Positions 45,239 to 54,411 of a DNA stretch of 64,000 nt are shown here, piece after piece. The stretch lies in assembly GCF_002788215.1 (NCBI RefSeq), contig NZ_CP024845.1, positions 124,001 to 188,000 of the forward strand, given 5' to 3'. Made by a program: the position numbers and the translations under genes. The stretch is from Halohasta litchfieldiae (GTDB taxonomy: Archaea > Halobacteriota > Halobacteria > Halobacteriales > Haloferacaceae). Positions within the stretch are counted from its first letter, which is position 1. Each line of letters starts with the position of its first letter. The notes under the pieces were generated by a model. It made no database searches. It saw only the letters and a program-made list of their open reading frames with translations, and had not been told where the DNA came from.

Positions 45239-46837
45239 ATGAGCAATCGCATGCAGTTGTTGGGAGAATCACTGGATGCGCTCCCGGTGAACGTCTCCGT
45301 GTTGGACCCCGAGGGAATGATCCTCCAGACCAATCAATCGTGGCAGGAGTTCGGCGAACAAAACGGGATTCGGATGCGACCGGATACCGCCGGTGTCAAC
45401 TATCTAAACGTCTGTGACCGGTCGAAGACGGAGACAGCGACAGCCGCACGCCGGGGGCTCACGGAGCTACTCGCAGGGGAACGCCAACAGTTCCAGCTGG
45501 AGTACCCCTGTCATTCGCCGGTCGAACAGCGCTGGTTTCTGCTCGTGGCGGTGCCGGTGATACTCGATCAAAAGCGACACGCTGTCGTCGCCCACATCAA
45601 CATCACCGACCAGAAACGCCGCGAGCGGCAACTCGAAGCGGAGGTCGCGCGTCTGGAAGCGCTCACCGATCTCACGGCTGCGGTCAGAGAGATCACCCAG
45701 ACCGTCATCAGCCAGTCGACGCGGTCGGAGATCGAACAGGCAGTCTGTGACCAATTGGCCGGAGCAAACGGCTACGACTGTGCGCGGATCGGCGAGGTCG
45801 ACGGCCGAACCGGGAGGTTCACTGTTCGAGCCAGTGCGGGCCGCTTTGGATCGATCCAGGAGTGCACCGAGTCCGACGAGCTGTTCGGTGCGACCGTGAT
45901 TCGGGAAGCGGTCTGGACCGGACAGCTACAGACGACCACCCACAGGCGGGAAAACACGGCCTTCGACTGGAGACAGGACGCGCCACCGGTCGCGACAAAG
46001 CGTGCCGTTGCGGCGGTGCCGATCAGGCATGCCGAGACGCTGTACAGCGTCCTCACGATCTATACGGTGCGACCCGACGCCTTCAGCACCGAGGAGCGAA
46101 CCACGCTCTCGGAACTCGGGGAGGTCGTCGGCCACGCAATCGCTGCCAGCGAGCGGACACAGGCCCTGATGAGCGACGAGCTCATCGAGGTCGAACTCCG
46201 GATTCGGGATCTGTTTCCCCACGAATCCCCGTCGACCGACTGGACCGTTGAGATCACCCAAACCGTCGCTGGCCCGGATGACGACTACACGATGTACGGA
46301 ACGACGACCGAAGCCGAGATCGAGGCGGTTGCCGCAGTCATCGATCCCCTGGATGTGGCGGCGGTGACCGTTATCGGCGGTTCGGGTGAGTCGGTTCGGA
46401 TCGCACTCCGACTCTCTCAGCAGTGTGTGATCCCGCTGCTCGCATCGCATGGCTGGTCGACCGAGACGGCAGTGCTCTCCAACGGCGACTGTTATCTGAC
46501 GGTCCATCTCCCCTCGGGTGATAACGTTCGAGAGATGGTCGAGACCGTTTGTGAGGTATTTCCCAACACGGAACTGCTGGCCCGCAGGCAGATCCACGTC
46601 GACTCACAGGTCGACATGGAGATCCAGGAGTCGGCGGTGGCCGAACTCACCAACCGCCAGCGAACTGTGCTCCAGACCGCCTACGCGGCGGGCTACTTCC
46701 AGTGGCCGCGGGACGCAACCGGCGCGGAGATCGCCGAGAGCCTCGGGATCGCGCCGCCAACCTTTCACCAGCACCTCCGCGTCGGACAGCAGAAACTCAT
46801 GGACACGATCTTCGGAGAGCTACCAGTCGCAGTTTAA
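45239..46837 (+). CDS. Bat-type regulator: PAS + GAF + bacterio-opsin-activator + HTH-10
   Basis: 532 aa from the ATG at 45239. A PAS-like domain (about residues 10-115; VNVSVLDPEGMILQTNQSW) is followed by a coiled linker, a GAF domain (about 150-305; AVCDQLAGANGYDCARIGEV), a bacterio-opsin-activator domain (about 310-465) and a C-terminal HTH-10 (about 470-525; RTVLQTAYAAGYFQWPRDATGAEIAESLGIAPPTFHQHLR). It is probably a signal-sensing transcription factor. The frame continues 48 codons upstream, but that DNA is AT-rich with different codon use. Confidence 0.88.
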   Translation: MSNRMQLLGESLDALPVNVSVLDPEGMILQTNQSWQEFGEQNGIRMRPDTAGVNYLNVCDRSKTETATAARRGLTELLAGERQQFQLEYPCHSPVEQRWFLLVAVPVILDQKRHAVVAHINITDQKRRERQLEAEVARLEALTDLTAAVREITQTVISQSTRSEIEQAVCDQLAGANGYDCARIGEVDGRTGRFTVRASAGRFGSIQECTESDELFGATVIREAVWTGQLQTTTHRRENTAFDWRQDAPPVATKRAVAAVPIRHAETLYSVLTIYTVRPDAFSTEERTTLSELGEVVGHAIAASERTQALMSDELIEVELRIRDLFPHESPSTDWTVEITQTVAGPDDDYTMYGTTTEAEIEAVAAVIDPLDVAAVTVIGGSGESVRIALRLSQQCVIPLLASHGWSTETAVLSNGDCYLTVHLPSGDNVREMVETVCEVFPNTELLARRQIHVDSQVDMEIQESAVAELTNRQRTVLQTAYAAGYFQWPRDATGAEIAESLGIAPPTFHQHLRVGQQKLMDTIFGELPVAV

Positions 46838-46855
46838 AAAGAGCCGGTAGTTGCG

Positions 46856-47929
46856 TTAGTCGGCCAGCGGCACTGGCTCGTCGAGATCGATCTCGCCGGC
46901 GTCGAGTTCGGCCTCTATTTCACGGGTTGCTTTCACGAGGTTCTCCATCTTGCCGTAGGCAACCTCTCGCGGCAGCAGCTTCACACCGCAGTCGGGGCTG
47001 ATCGTGAGTTTCTCCGGTGGCACGACCTTCAGGCCCTGCAAAATGTTCTCCTTGATTTCTTCGACGCTCTCGACTTCGGCGGTGTGAACGTCGACAACCC
47101 CAAGCGCGAGATCAGGCACGAACTCAGGGTCGGTGAACACGTCGATCTGCTCGTAGCCGCCGTTACAGAGTTCGAGGTCGACCTCGTCGACTGGGTAGTC
47201 GTTGAGTTCCGGATAGATACGGGAGTAATCGCCGTAACAGACGTGGAGACCGATCCGCACGTCGTCTGGGATTCCGCTGACGATCCGGTCGAGGGCCTCG
47301 CCAACGATGGCGTGGTCGTCCGGCGTCGTCGCGAGGGCCGGCTCGTCGATCTGGATGTATTTGGCTCCGGCTTCGACGAGACGCTCGACCTCGATGTTCA
47401 CGAGATCTGCCAGCTCGTAGACGAGTTCCTCTTCGGTTTCGTAGGCCTCGTTGAACGCCCAGTTGCCCAGCGTGTAGGGGCCCGTAATCGGGACCTTCAC
47501 TGGCTTGCTGGCGACGTTGTCAGTGAACTCGAACTCGTCGACGAGCCACGGTTCGTCGTAGCTGACCGGCGACGACACCGAGGGTTTGTCGAAGTAGTTG
47601 TGGCCCCAGACCTTGACTGGGCCGTTGAACTCGTAGCCGGGAATACGCTCGGCGAAGAACTCGACCATTTCATTCCTCCTGACCTCGCCGTCGACTACGG
47701 TATCCAATCCGCAACGTTCGTGCTCGTGAGTGATGACGCGGGCAGCGTCGTCGTGGGCCTCTTCGAGATCCTCGGCGTCGAATTTTGAATCTTGGTCGTC
47801 GACCAGTTCGTCGGCTCGGTTGAGCCACTTGGGCTTCGGATACGAACCGACGACGGTCGTCAGCAGGAAGTTGTCGTGGGGGTGGTCATCCGGGCGGAAC
47901 TGCTCTCGGTTGTCGGCTGGTCGGCTCAT
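46856..47929 (-). CDS. metE: Methionine synthase, MetE C-terminal (catalytic zinc) half
   Basis: 357 aa. The cobalamin-independent methionine synthase barrel is recognised by TTVVGSYPKPKWL, DTVVDGEVRRNEMVEFF and zinc ligands His/Cys in LHVCYGDY, a Glu in DLELCNGG and Cys in SPDCGVKLL. It transfers a methyl group to homocysteine. The neighbouring upstream gene is the complementary N-terminal-like half, overlapping by 4 bp, so the enzyme is split over two cistrons. Confidence 0.92.
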   Translation of the reverse strand: MSRPADNREQFRPDDHPHDNFLLTTVVGSYPKPKWLNRADELVDDQDSKFDAEDLEEAHDDAARVITHEHERCGLDTVVDGEVRRNEMVEFFAERIPGYEFNGPVKVWGHNYFDKPSVSSPVSYDEPWLVDEFEFTDNVASKPVKVPITGPYTLGNWAFNEAYETEEELVYELADLVNIEVERLVEAGAKYIQIDEPALATTPDDHAIVGEALDRIVSGIPDDVRIGLHVCYGDYSRIYPELNDYPVDEVDLELCNGGYEQIDVFTDPEFVPDLALGVVDVHTAEVESVEEIKENILQGLKVVPPEKLTISPDCGVKLLPREVAYGKMENLVKATREIEAELDAGEIDLDEPVPLAD

Positions 47930-48945
47930 GCTGTTACCTCCTCTTCGGTGTCGGTGTTGTTGGCCGCAGCGGCGATGGCGGCGAGTTTCTCGCGGTGTTT
48001 GTTCACTGGCAGGTAGAACGGCTCGGTGTTGGTCGTCAGGTAGAGTCGGTCGAACTCTTGGACCGGAATCTGGTCGTTGAACCAGTCGACGCGCTCTTCG
48101 AGCGTCTCGGGCGATTCGACGAGCGTGTTCTGGCCGTCGGCGATGCCGAGGGCGGCGGCGTCCTTGGTGCCGAACTCGGTGATGTTCGAGAGCGTCTGGT
48201 CGCGGTCGCCCGCGACGAGATCGAAGCCCAGCGCCTCGACGTCGGCATCCATCAGGTGGGCGTAGGTTTTCTCGTCGAGCGCGCCGAAGTAGGTGTGAAC
48301 GACAACGTCGGCGTCAGTCTGGCTGGCGACGGTGTCGACGGCCTCTGCGAGCTGATTTTGGGTGTCTTCGTCGGGTGGGTTTTCGACCAGCGACGGCTCA
48401 AGGAGGAACAGCGTCTCGTGGTCGGGGAACGCCTCGACCTCTCCGCCGAGGAAGTCGGCGATGGCTTCGAAAAAGTCGCCTTCGTCGCCGTAATGGTCGT
48501 CGGTCGCCAGATCCATCAGCGAGTAGGGGCCCGGAAGGGTGGCCTGCAGGGAGTCATCCTCGCCGAGCAGTTCGGCTGCGGCTTCAAGCTCTCCGGCAAC
48601 ATCGCCCGAGAAGGTGAGATCGCCCTCGACGACTGGGTCGCGGTAGAAGTTGTTGTTGTCGTAGTAGCGGACGATCCCGTCGGGGTTGACGTTGTCGTGG
48701 GTCGTCAGCGGGTGGGCGAGCATGTCGTCCCAGCGGAGTTGGCCCTCGACGATTCGATCAAGCCCGGTCGACTGCTGTTGGCCAATGACCTCTCCTCGAT
48801 ACTCCTCGTAGGCCGATGCGATCTGGGCGCTTTCGGCGCCGGAGATCAGATCGTGTTTCTGGTGGCCCTTCAGGTCCGAGAGCTGCTGTTTCGCTTGATC
48901 GGGAAGCGGGAACAGCCCCGGTGTCGTGGCAACGCGCTCTGTCAT
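47926..48945 (-). CDS. MetE N-terminal-like methyltransferase subunit
   Basis: 339 aa from the ATG at 48945. It resembles the MetE/UROD barrel: GLFPLPDQAK, DRIVEGQLRWDDMLAHPL, LPGPYSLMDLATDDHYGD, TDADVVVHTYFGAL and NTEPFYLPVNKHREKL. It lacks the His-x-Cys zinc motif (HTYFG instead), so it probably supplies folate or substrate binding to the downstream catalytic subunit. The two genes overlap as ATGA. It could also act with a corrinoid methyl donor; the sequence does not decide. Confidence 0.85.
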   Translation of the reverse strand: MTERVATTPGLFPLPDQAKQQLSDLKGHQKHDLISGAESAQIASAYEEYRGEVIGQQQSTGLDRIVEGQLRWDDMLAHPLTTHDNVNPDGIVRYYDNNNFYRDPVVEGDLTFSGDVAGELEAAAELLGEDDSLQATLPGPYSLMDLATDDHYGDEGDFFEAIADFLGGEVEAFPDHETLFLLEPSLVENPPDEDTQNQLAEAVDTVASQTDADVVVHTYFGALDEKTYAHLMDADVEALGFDLVAGDRDQTLSNITEFGTKDAAALGIADGQNTLVESPETLEERVDWFNDQIPVQEFDRLYLTTNTEPFYLPVNKHREKLAAIAAAANNTDTEEEVTA

Positions 48946-49003
48946 ACACACGGATTAGTGATGACGTCGCTTAATATTTACTAATGTATTCTATGCGCTG
49001 TAG

Positions 49004-49609
49004 TTATTTTGCGGTGAGTTTGAGAATGGACAACGTCTCGAAGGGGTAGGATTCTTGGCGGATATCGTCGACCGAAAACCCGGCTTCCTCGGCCAGCTCA
49101 ACCACGATATCGTACCCCGTGAGACTACTCACGAGCAGGTAAACCTCGCCGCCGGGTGCCAGTACGCGGCTCACATCTTTTAAAAAGGGGACGATGAGCC
49201 GTCGACCGTCTTCGCCGCCCGAAAGGGCGTGTTCCATCCAGTCGTCCCACTTGTTGTCGGGATCGGTCGGCAGGTAGGGCGGATTGAACAGCACGGCATC
49301 GAACACGCCATCCGCGAAAGGCGCGACGAGGTTGGCCTGAATTGCCTCGATGCCCCGATTTTGAGCCTGTCGACAGGCATAGGGGTTCAGATCGCTGCCG
49401 ATTACTCTGGCTCCGGTTTCGGCGTCGACCTGCTCGGCGACCCACCCCGAGCCGGTGCCGACCTCCAATACGAGCTCCGGCTCCGACAGCGACTCGATGG
49501 CGGCCTCGGCCAGCAGTCCCGAATCCTCGGCTGGCTGGTAGACGTCGGGGTCGACGCCGCGACGCTCGGCCAGTGCGGACTTCGAGTCCTCGCGCTGCGA
49601 GTCAGTCAT
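49004..49609 (-). CDS. HemK/PrmC-type protein (release-factor) glutamine methyltransferase
   Basis: 201 aa. SAM motif LVLEVGTGSGWVAEQV and the catalytic NPPY in AVLFNPPYLPTDPD identify an N5-glutamine methyltransferase of the HemK2/Mtq2 type, which modifies aRF1 in archaea together with a Trm112-like partner. The N-terminal HemK helical domain of bacteria is absent, as usual for archaea. Its start overlaps the MscS stop by 8 bp. Last gene of the L21e operon. Confidence 0.9.
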   Translation of the reverse strand: MTDSQREDSKSALAERRGVDPDVYQPAEDSGLLAEAAIESLSEPELVLEVGTGSGWVAEQVDAETGARVIGSDLNPYACRQAQNRGIEAIQANLVAPFADGVFDAVLFNPPYLPTDPDNKWDDWMEHALSGGEDGRRLIVPFLKDVSRVLAPGGEVYLLVSSLTGYDIVVELAEEAGFSVDDIRQESYPFETLSILKLTAK

Positions 49610-50840
49610 TGTTTCCCCTCTCGCGTGGCTCGGCCTGACCCTTTCGAGTCGACTGTCCGTCGCCGGAAACTGACTCGCCGTCGGTGGCAGTCGACTCGCC
49701 GTCGGGAGAAGCTGGCGTCGACTCCTCACCGTCGACCTCTCTCGGTTCGGTCGACTGCTCGCCGTCAGCCAGCCGGAACCCGCCCGTCTCGGCGCGACCC
49801 GAGAGTTCCCGCTGTGGGTACGGAATCTTGATCCCGTTGTCGGCGAACGCCTCCTTGATCGCAGCGATCATCTGGGTTCTGGCCCGCCAGCGCCGCCGCT
49901 CGCTCGGGTTGTCTATCCAGCCGCGAATTCCAAGCAGTATCGAGGAGTCACTGAACTCCTTGGAGACGGCCTGTGGACTCGGCCCGTTCAGCACGCGGTC
50001 GAGCTCCGAGATCGCCTCGACCGCGATCTCGCCCGCGCGGTCGGGATCAGTTCGGTAGTCGACGCCGACTTCAACCTCGATGCGGAGTCGACCGCGGCGC
50101 GTGCGGTTGATGACGGGATTGCCACTAACCAGATCGTTTGGGATGACGATGTATTCGCCGTCGACTGACTGGATTCGCGTGTTGACGATTGTGATCTCGC
50201 TGACGATCCCTTCGTCCTCGCCGATTTCGACCCAGTCGCCGACCTCGAACGGTTTGGAAAACATGAGGACGAAGCCCGCAAGCACCGCGCCGAGGGTTTG
50301 GCGGGCGGCCATCCCGACGACGATGCCGAGAAACCCAGCCCCGACCAGTAGGCTGCCGATATTGTCGGTAAACAGCCCGACGACGACCAACAGCGCGAAT
50401 GTGTAGATCGTCACCTGCGAAATTCGGTGGAGGATCTCCCGTTCGTGTTCGCTGATCGCGGTCTGTTCTTTGGCGAGATCCTTGATCACGTGGCCGAGGA
50501 AATCCGACAGCGCATAGCTCACACCGATGATCACAACCGACAGCACGATGTTGGCGACTTGGGTCCCGAGATCCAGCCCGGCATACGCGTTGTACAGCAC
50601 GCCAGTGAGTCCCCAGACTGCCACAAGCCCAAAGAGGCCACTGGCGAGAAGCACCGCGAGCACCGCAGACACCGCCAGCGCGAGCCGCGAACTCACCTCT
50701 CGGTCCCGCCGCCACCGGTTGACGAACTGTTTGAGAACGCCGAGTCCACCGAGCACGGCGACCGTGATGAGAATTTTCCCGGCGTTCGACCCAACCACGT
50801 CGACCACCCCGACAATGCCAGCAAGCAGTTCTGTCGCCAT
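49602..50840 (-). CDS. MscS-family mechanosensitive channel
   Basis: 412 aa. About four N-terminal helices precede the pore helix (GFLGIVVGMAARQTLGAVLAGFVLMFSKPF) and the beta domain (VGDWVEIGEDEGIVSEITIVNTRI). Residues about 345-412 form a Ser/Glu/Asp-rich cytoplasmic tail (repeats of DGES/SPDGES). MscS channels release osmolytes on hypo-osmotic shock. It is embedded in a translation-gene operon between KsgA and HemK. Confidence 0.9.
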   Translation of the reverse strand: MATELLAGIVGVVDVVGSNAGKILITVAVLGGLGVLKQFVNRWRRDREVSSRLALAVSAVLAVLLASGLFGLVAVWGLTGVLYNAYAGLDLGTQVANIVLSVVIIGVSYALSDFLGHVIKDLAKEQTAISEHEREILHRISQVTIYTFALLVVVGLFTDNIGSLLVGAGFLGIVVGMAARQTLGAVLAGFVLMFSKPFEVGDWVEIGEDEGIVSEITIVNTRIQSVDGEYIVIPNDLVSGNPVINRTRRGRLRIEVEVGVDYRTDPDRAGEIAVEAISELDRVLNGPSPQAVSKEFSDSSILLGIRGWIDNPSERRRWRARTQMIAAIKEAFADNGIKIPYPQRELSGRAETGGFRLADGEQSTEPREVDGEESTPASPDGESTATDGESVSGDGQSTRKGQAEPRERGNND

Positions 50841-50850
50841 CGCCTACTGA

Positions 50851-51717
50851 CTACTCACCATCCGTGATCCCGTGGTCGGCCGCCAGCGTCGCCAGCGCGG
50901 CGAACTCCCGCGGCGCGACCTTGCCCGCCCGCCGCCGCAGGATCTCCTCGTCGGCCGCCTCGACAACCGCCGCTGGATCGTCCAGCCCGGAGATGTGGGC
51001 CGTGTTTCGAATCCCGTTTCTGATCGTCTTGCGGCGCTGGGTGAAGATCGCTTTCACGAAATCGAGGAAGAACTGCTCGTCGTCGACTTCGTAATCGGGG
51101 TCCCGCGGCGTGAGGCGGACAATCGCACTCTGGACCGCTGGCTGGGGATCGAATGCTGTGTTGGGAACGTATTCGACGATCTCGACGTCAGCATAGTGTT
51201 GGGCGCTCACTGAGAGTCGACCGTACTCATCGGCGGCGACCTCGCTGGCCATCCGGTCGGCGAACTCCTTTTGAAACATCAAGACGAGCGGCTTGTCGAG
51301 CGGCAGGAGTCGAAACGCGATCTCGCTGGAGGCGCTGTAGGGGAGATTCGAGACGCAAGCCGAAAAGTCAGGAAGGTCGACTTCGAGCGCATCGCCTTCG
51401 ATCACAGTTAGTTGCCCCGCATCGACAGCCTCGGCGAACTCCTCGCGGAGATGGGCGGCAAAGTTCGGGTCGCGCTCGATAACCGTGACGTGGTCGGCGA
51501 CCGCGAGCAGGCGGTCGGTAAGTACGCCCGGTCCGCCACCGATTTCGAGGACGTGGGAGGTGTCTGCATCGTCGGGCAGAAAGCCGGGGATGCGGTCGAC
51601 GACGCGGTCGTCGACCAGAAAGTGTTGGTCGAAATCCGGGTTGCCGCGGTTGCCAGCCCGCCGGATGAGGGCGTCCGGATCGCGGGTTCCGGGGTCAGAG
51701 TGGTCGGAAACAGTCAT
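50851..51717 (-). CDS. ksgA: Ribosomal RNA small subunit dimethyltransferase (KsgA/Dim1)
   Basis: 288 aa from the ATG at 51717. QHFLVDDRVVDRIPGFLP, SAM motif VLEIGGGPGVLTDRLL, catalytic NLPYSASSEIAFRLL and the C-terminal RRRKTIRNGIRNT-like module identify KsgA, which dimethylates two adenosines near the 3' end of 16S rRNA. An in-frame ATG at 51750 would add eleven residues. Confidence 0.95.
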   Translation of the reverse strand: MTVSDHSDPGTRDPDALIRRAGNRGNPDFDQHFLVDDRVVDRIPGFLPDDADTSHVLEIGGGPGVLTDRLLAVADHVTVIERDPNFAAHLREEFAEAVDAGQLTVIEGDALEVDLPDFSACVSNLPYSASSEIAFRLLPLDKPLVLMFQKEFADRMASEVAADEYGRLSVSAQHYADVEIVEYVPNTAFDPQPAVQSAIVRLTPRDPDYEVDDEQFFLDFVKAIFTQRRKTIRNGIRNTAHISGLDDPAAVVEAADEEILRRRAGKVAPREFAALATLAADHGITDGE

Positions 51718-51817
51718 TGACCCACTTTCCGGCTCTGTCGGCCTAAACATCCCGCTTCTCGGTGGGTGGGTCTGTGACCTATCGTCTGATCGTTGCCATC
51801 GGTCGAGCGTCGACGGG

Positions 51818-52405
51818 TTACTCCGATCTGGCGAAGATTTTGTACTTCAGATCCTCGTCCCGAATTTCTTCTTCGATTCGCTCGATCAGGACCTCCTTGG
51901 GTCGGTGGAGCCCGCCCACGCGCTCGGAGAGTTCCTCGAAGCTCTCGAAAGGTCCCCGCTTCCGTGTGTCGAGGATCTTGTTTCGGAGTTTTTTGCCGAT
52001 CCCGGGCAGCAGATTCAGTTGGTGGAGCCGGAGCGTGATCGGCTGGGCCTCGTTGTAGAAGTCGACAAAGCGCCCTTCGTCGGCGTCGATGATCGCCTCG
52101 ATTGCGTACTCCAGTTCAGATTGGGCCGAACTGGTGAGGTCGTCGAACTCGATCTGTTGGAGGGTGTCGATCTGTTCGTCATCCAGCGGATCGACCGCCA
52201 CGCGGTCGACGATATTAATATCCGCCTCGTCGGTCAGCGTGAGTTCGAAGAGATCGAAAGAATCCTCGGTGAGGGCGTAGGCGACGGGGTTTTTCTGATA
52301 CTGTGGTCGGTTGTCGTCGGACCGACCGTGAGGGAGATAATCGAGAACAACGGCGTGGGTCGTCGACTCGTCGTCATCACCAGTACCGTTCTCGGAGTTG
52401 GACAT
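51818..52405 (-). CDS. DUF655 protein with helix-hairpin-helix
   Basis: 195 aa. An acidic disordered start is followed by the DUF655 core (VVLDYLPHGRSDDNRPQYQKNPVAYAL) and a helix-hairpin-helix NLLPGIGKKLRNKILD near residue 133, suggesting nucleic-acid binding. It occupies the conserved archaeal position between RpoF and KsgA, so a role in transcription or ribosome biogenesis is likely though untested. Confidence 0.92.
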   Translation of the reverse strand: MSNSENGTGDDDESTTHAVVLDYLPHGRSDDNRPQYQKNPVAYALTEDSFDLFELTLTDEADINIVDRVAVDPLDDEQIDTLQQIEFDDLTSSAQSELEYAIEAIIDADEGRFVDFYNEAQPITLRLHQLNLLPGIGKKLRNKILDTRKRGPFESFEELSERVGGLHRPKEVLIERIEEEIRDEDLKYKIFARSE

Positions 52406-52540
52406 ACAGGATGGTACGGCGACAAGCCACTTAAAAAATCGCCTACGGCTGATACAACATGGGCGTCGCTATCTGTACGGAGCGCCGAAGAGACGAAGCA
52501 CGTGGTCCACAACGGGAATGAGTCCCGTGGCCCACAGCAG
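52406..52540. other. 135-bp spacer between rpoF and the DUF655 gene
   Basis: No coding potential. GGGAATGAGTCCC near 52513-52525 (GGGA/TCCC arms) forms a small hairpin and may regulate readthrough in the operon. Confidence 0.3.
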
Positions 52541-52897
52541 TTAGACGTATTTCGAGACGAGATTCAGGATCTCGTCGAGTTCGTCGCCGTCGAGCGCAAA
52601 GCGCTCTTTGGCGTAGATCGACCGCAGTTCGGTGCGGTCCTGCGGGAGGATGTCGACGATCTTGTGGGCGGTCTTCTCGTTGACCTTGTCGAGTTCGATC
52701 AGCTGGTCGACGAGTTCGCGGGCTTCCTCGGGGTCGAGCACCGCATAGCGGTTGACGTGTTCGATGGCACGCGCAAGTTCGTAGCGCAGCTCACGGTCCT
52801 CGTCGGCCGCGCGCTCGGCTTCGACCTCGCCGAGGAGTGGTTTGACCTCCGAGATGGTAATGTACTCCTCGTCGACTTTCTCCTTGAAGATAGTCAT
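52541..52897 (-). CDS. rpoF: RNA polymerase subunit Rpb4/RpoF
   Basis: 118 aa. The pattern [14 protein letters not shown]..., [41 protein letters not shown] is the HRDC-like Rpb4 fold. It forms the polymerase stalk with RpoE/Rpb7. Its start overlaps the rpl21e stop by 4 bp, giving tight co-expression. Confidence 0.95.
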   Translation of the reverse strand: MTIFKEKVDEEYITISEVKPLLGEVEAERAADEDRELRYELARAIEHVNRYAVLDPEEARELVDQLIELDKVNEKTAHKIVDILPQDRTELRSIYAKERFALDGDELDEILNLVSKYV

Positions 52898-53187
52898 TCA
52901 GTCTGTTCTTTGAGGTGGGCGGCGCGGGCGATGACCGTTTTGTCCTTGCCGCCATCGTTGATTGCGACCGTAAAGGCGCTGCCCTGTTTCCCGGTTACCT
53001 CACCGGTGAGACCGTTGAAGCGCGGGTGGAACCGCCCTTCTCGCACGCTCGGGTCGAGTGTGAGGTGGACCTTCTGGCCCGCCTCGAACTCCTGGATTGC
53101 GCGCTGTGGCGGCGATGTGCCACGGTCGCGTGGGTCGTTCGATAGCTTTCCTCGCGTCCCCTTCATGGGCCCATTGGAACTCGGCAT
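52894..53187 (-). CDS. rpl21e: Ribosomal protein L21e
   Basis: 97 aa from the ATG at 53187: [15 protein letters not shown] and [34 protein letters not shown] are diagnostic for L21e, a 50S protein shared with eukaryotes. TATA-like TTTTATAA (53217-53224 on the minus strand) lies about 33 bp upstream, so a very short leader heads the operon. Confidence 0.96.
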   Translation of the reverse strand: MPSSNGPMKGTRGKLSNDPRDRGTSPPQRAIQEFEAGQKVHLTLDPSVREGRFHPRFNGLTGEVTGKQGSAFTVAINDGGKDKTVIARAAHLKEQTE

Positions 53188-53216
53188 AGTCGTGGGTTCG
53201 AATACTTGCGGTTCGC

Positions 53217-53224
53217 TTATAAAA
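53217..53224 (-). promoter_or_regulatory. TATA box of the L21e-RpoF operon
   Basis: Minus-strand TTTTATAA centred about 33 bp before the rpl21e ATG, leaving a leader of only a few nucleotides. Confidence 0.5.
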
Positions 53225-53269
53225 CGTGCGTTCCGCGCCTGCCACGTCACTTACCCCCACGGTCGACCC

Positions 53270-53746
53270 TCAGCGGCTAAAAAACTCCGAGACCTTGTCC
53301 CGAATGGAGCTGTCCTCGCCGAGTTTGAGGTAGTAGGCGTCGCCGCTGTCCTCGTAGTAGTTCTCGATATGGCGCGTAATCCGAAAGCCGAGGTGTTCGT
53401 AGAACCCGAGTGCGTCTTCGTTTGTCGTGCGCGCGTGGCAGGTCACCGTGTTGTGTTCGGTGGCGATTTCGGCAATCAGTCGCTGGCCGTAGCCTCGCCC
53501 GCGGGCATCGGGTCGGACAGCCAAAAACAGAATGTAGCCATCGCGGCGAACCGAGGCAAAGGCGACCAGCTCGCCGTCCTCGAAAAACAGATGCGTCGAC
53601 GACCGTCGATAGGCGTCGATAAAGAAGCCGCGGCGCTGTTTGAGCACACCCTCTTTATTGTGGATGTGTTCTTTCAGCTGCCAGGCGGCGTCGACGTAGT
53701 CGGTTTCACCCGCCGCGTCGACTCGTTTCTCGACGGTCGCGCTCAC
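53270..53746 (-). CDS. GNAT acetyltransferase (RimI-like)
   Basis: 158 aa from the GTG at 53746, chosen because TTAATATG lies about 27 bp upstream. Motif A is LFLAVRPDARGRGYGQRLIAEI, and EDALGFYEHLGFRITRHIENYY is motif B. It ends 82 bp before the divergent... L21e promoter on the same strand, so it is likely its own unit. The acceptor is unknown; ribosomal or lysine acetylation is possible. Confidence 0.82.
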   Translation of the reverse strand: MSATVEKRVDAAGETDYVDAAWQLKEHIHNKEGVLKQRRGFFIDAYRRSSTHLFFEDGELVAFASVRRDGYILFLAVRPDARGRGYGQRLIAEIATEHNTVTCHARTTNEDALGFYEHLGFRITRHIENYYEDSGDAYYLKLGEDSSIRDKVSEFFSR

Positions 53747-53930
53747 TAACCTGTATATTGCCCACAAGCATATTAACTCCTCCGGGCTATCGAGGCCCGA
53801 CTCGCCCCGAAGCTATCTCCCGATCCACACAGTTTCCCGACCCAGATTGTTCCTGATCCACGGCGCGCTCCGAGACGGACTCACCAGCCGAGTCGAAGCC
53901 GTCATGTCGACAGCGATCAAATAGCCAGCA

Positions 53931-54347
53931 ATGGGCTACAGGCTTCGGGAGCACACCGCCGATATCGCTGTCGAGGCGACCGCGCCGGATCTCGGCGGCC
54001 TCTTCGGGGCGATTGCCGACGGACTGGCCGCCGCGATGTGCGAGTCGATCTCCGAAGACTGCGGCGACCGCTTCGAGATCGAGTGTCGCGCCGAATCGGT
54101 CGAGGCACTGCTGTATGAGTATCTCGACCAACTCATCTACGAACGGGACGTGCGACTGGTGCTGCCTGTCGACAACGAAGCCCAAGTCCGCGAACCTGAT
54201 CAAAACGAATGGCTTGTTACCGCCAGCGCGCGCGGTGTGCCACTGGCCGAGGTCTCTGCCCGCGAGATCAAAGCCGTCACCTACTCCGAAATGGACGTCG
54301 ACCGGCGCGATGCTGGTTGGTACGGCTACGTTGTTTTTGATGTCTGA
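53931..54347 (+). CDS. Archease (RtcB cofactor protein)
   Basis: 138 aa. YRLREHTADIAVEATAPDLGGLFGAIADGLAAAMC and EIKAVTYSEMDVDRRDAGWYGYVVFDV are the archease core, with the metal-binding Asp near residue 11 and conserved C-terminus. Archease speeds guanylation and turnover of RtcB ligase. RtcB is 1.3 kb downstream on the same strand with one membrane gene between. Confidence 0.93.
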   Translation: MGYRLREHTADIAVEATAPDLGGLFGAIADGLAAAMCESISEDCGDRFEIECRAESVEALLYEYLDQLIYERDVRLVLPVDNEAQVREPDQNEWLVTASARGVPLAEVSAREIKAVTYSEMDVDRRDAGWYGYVVFDV

Positions 54348-54411
54348 GCTGAACACTCGTCAGAACTGAAGAGATCGTTGCAGTTAGGACCCCGAAGCTA
54401 CTATCTCGGGT

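Noticed and set aside
51485..53749. 754-codon open frame on the plus strand
   Set aside because: It runs antisense through KsgA, DUF655, RpoF, L21e and GNAT genes, all with strong family evidence; length reflects high GC and biased codons.
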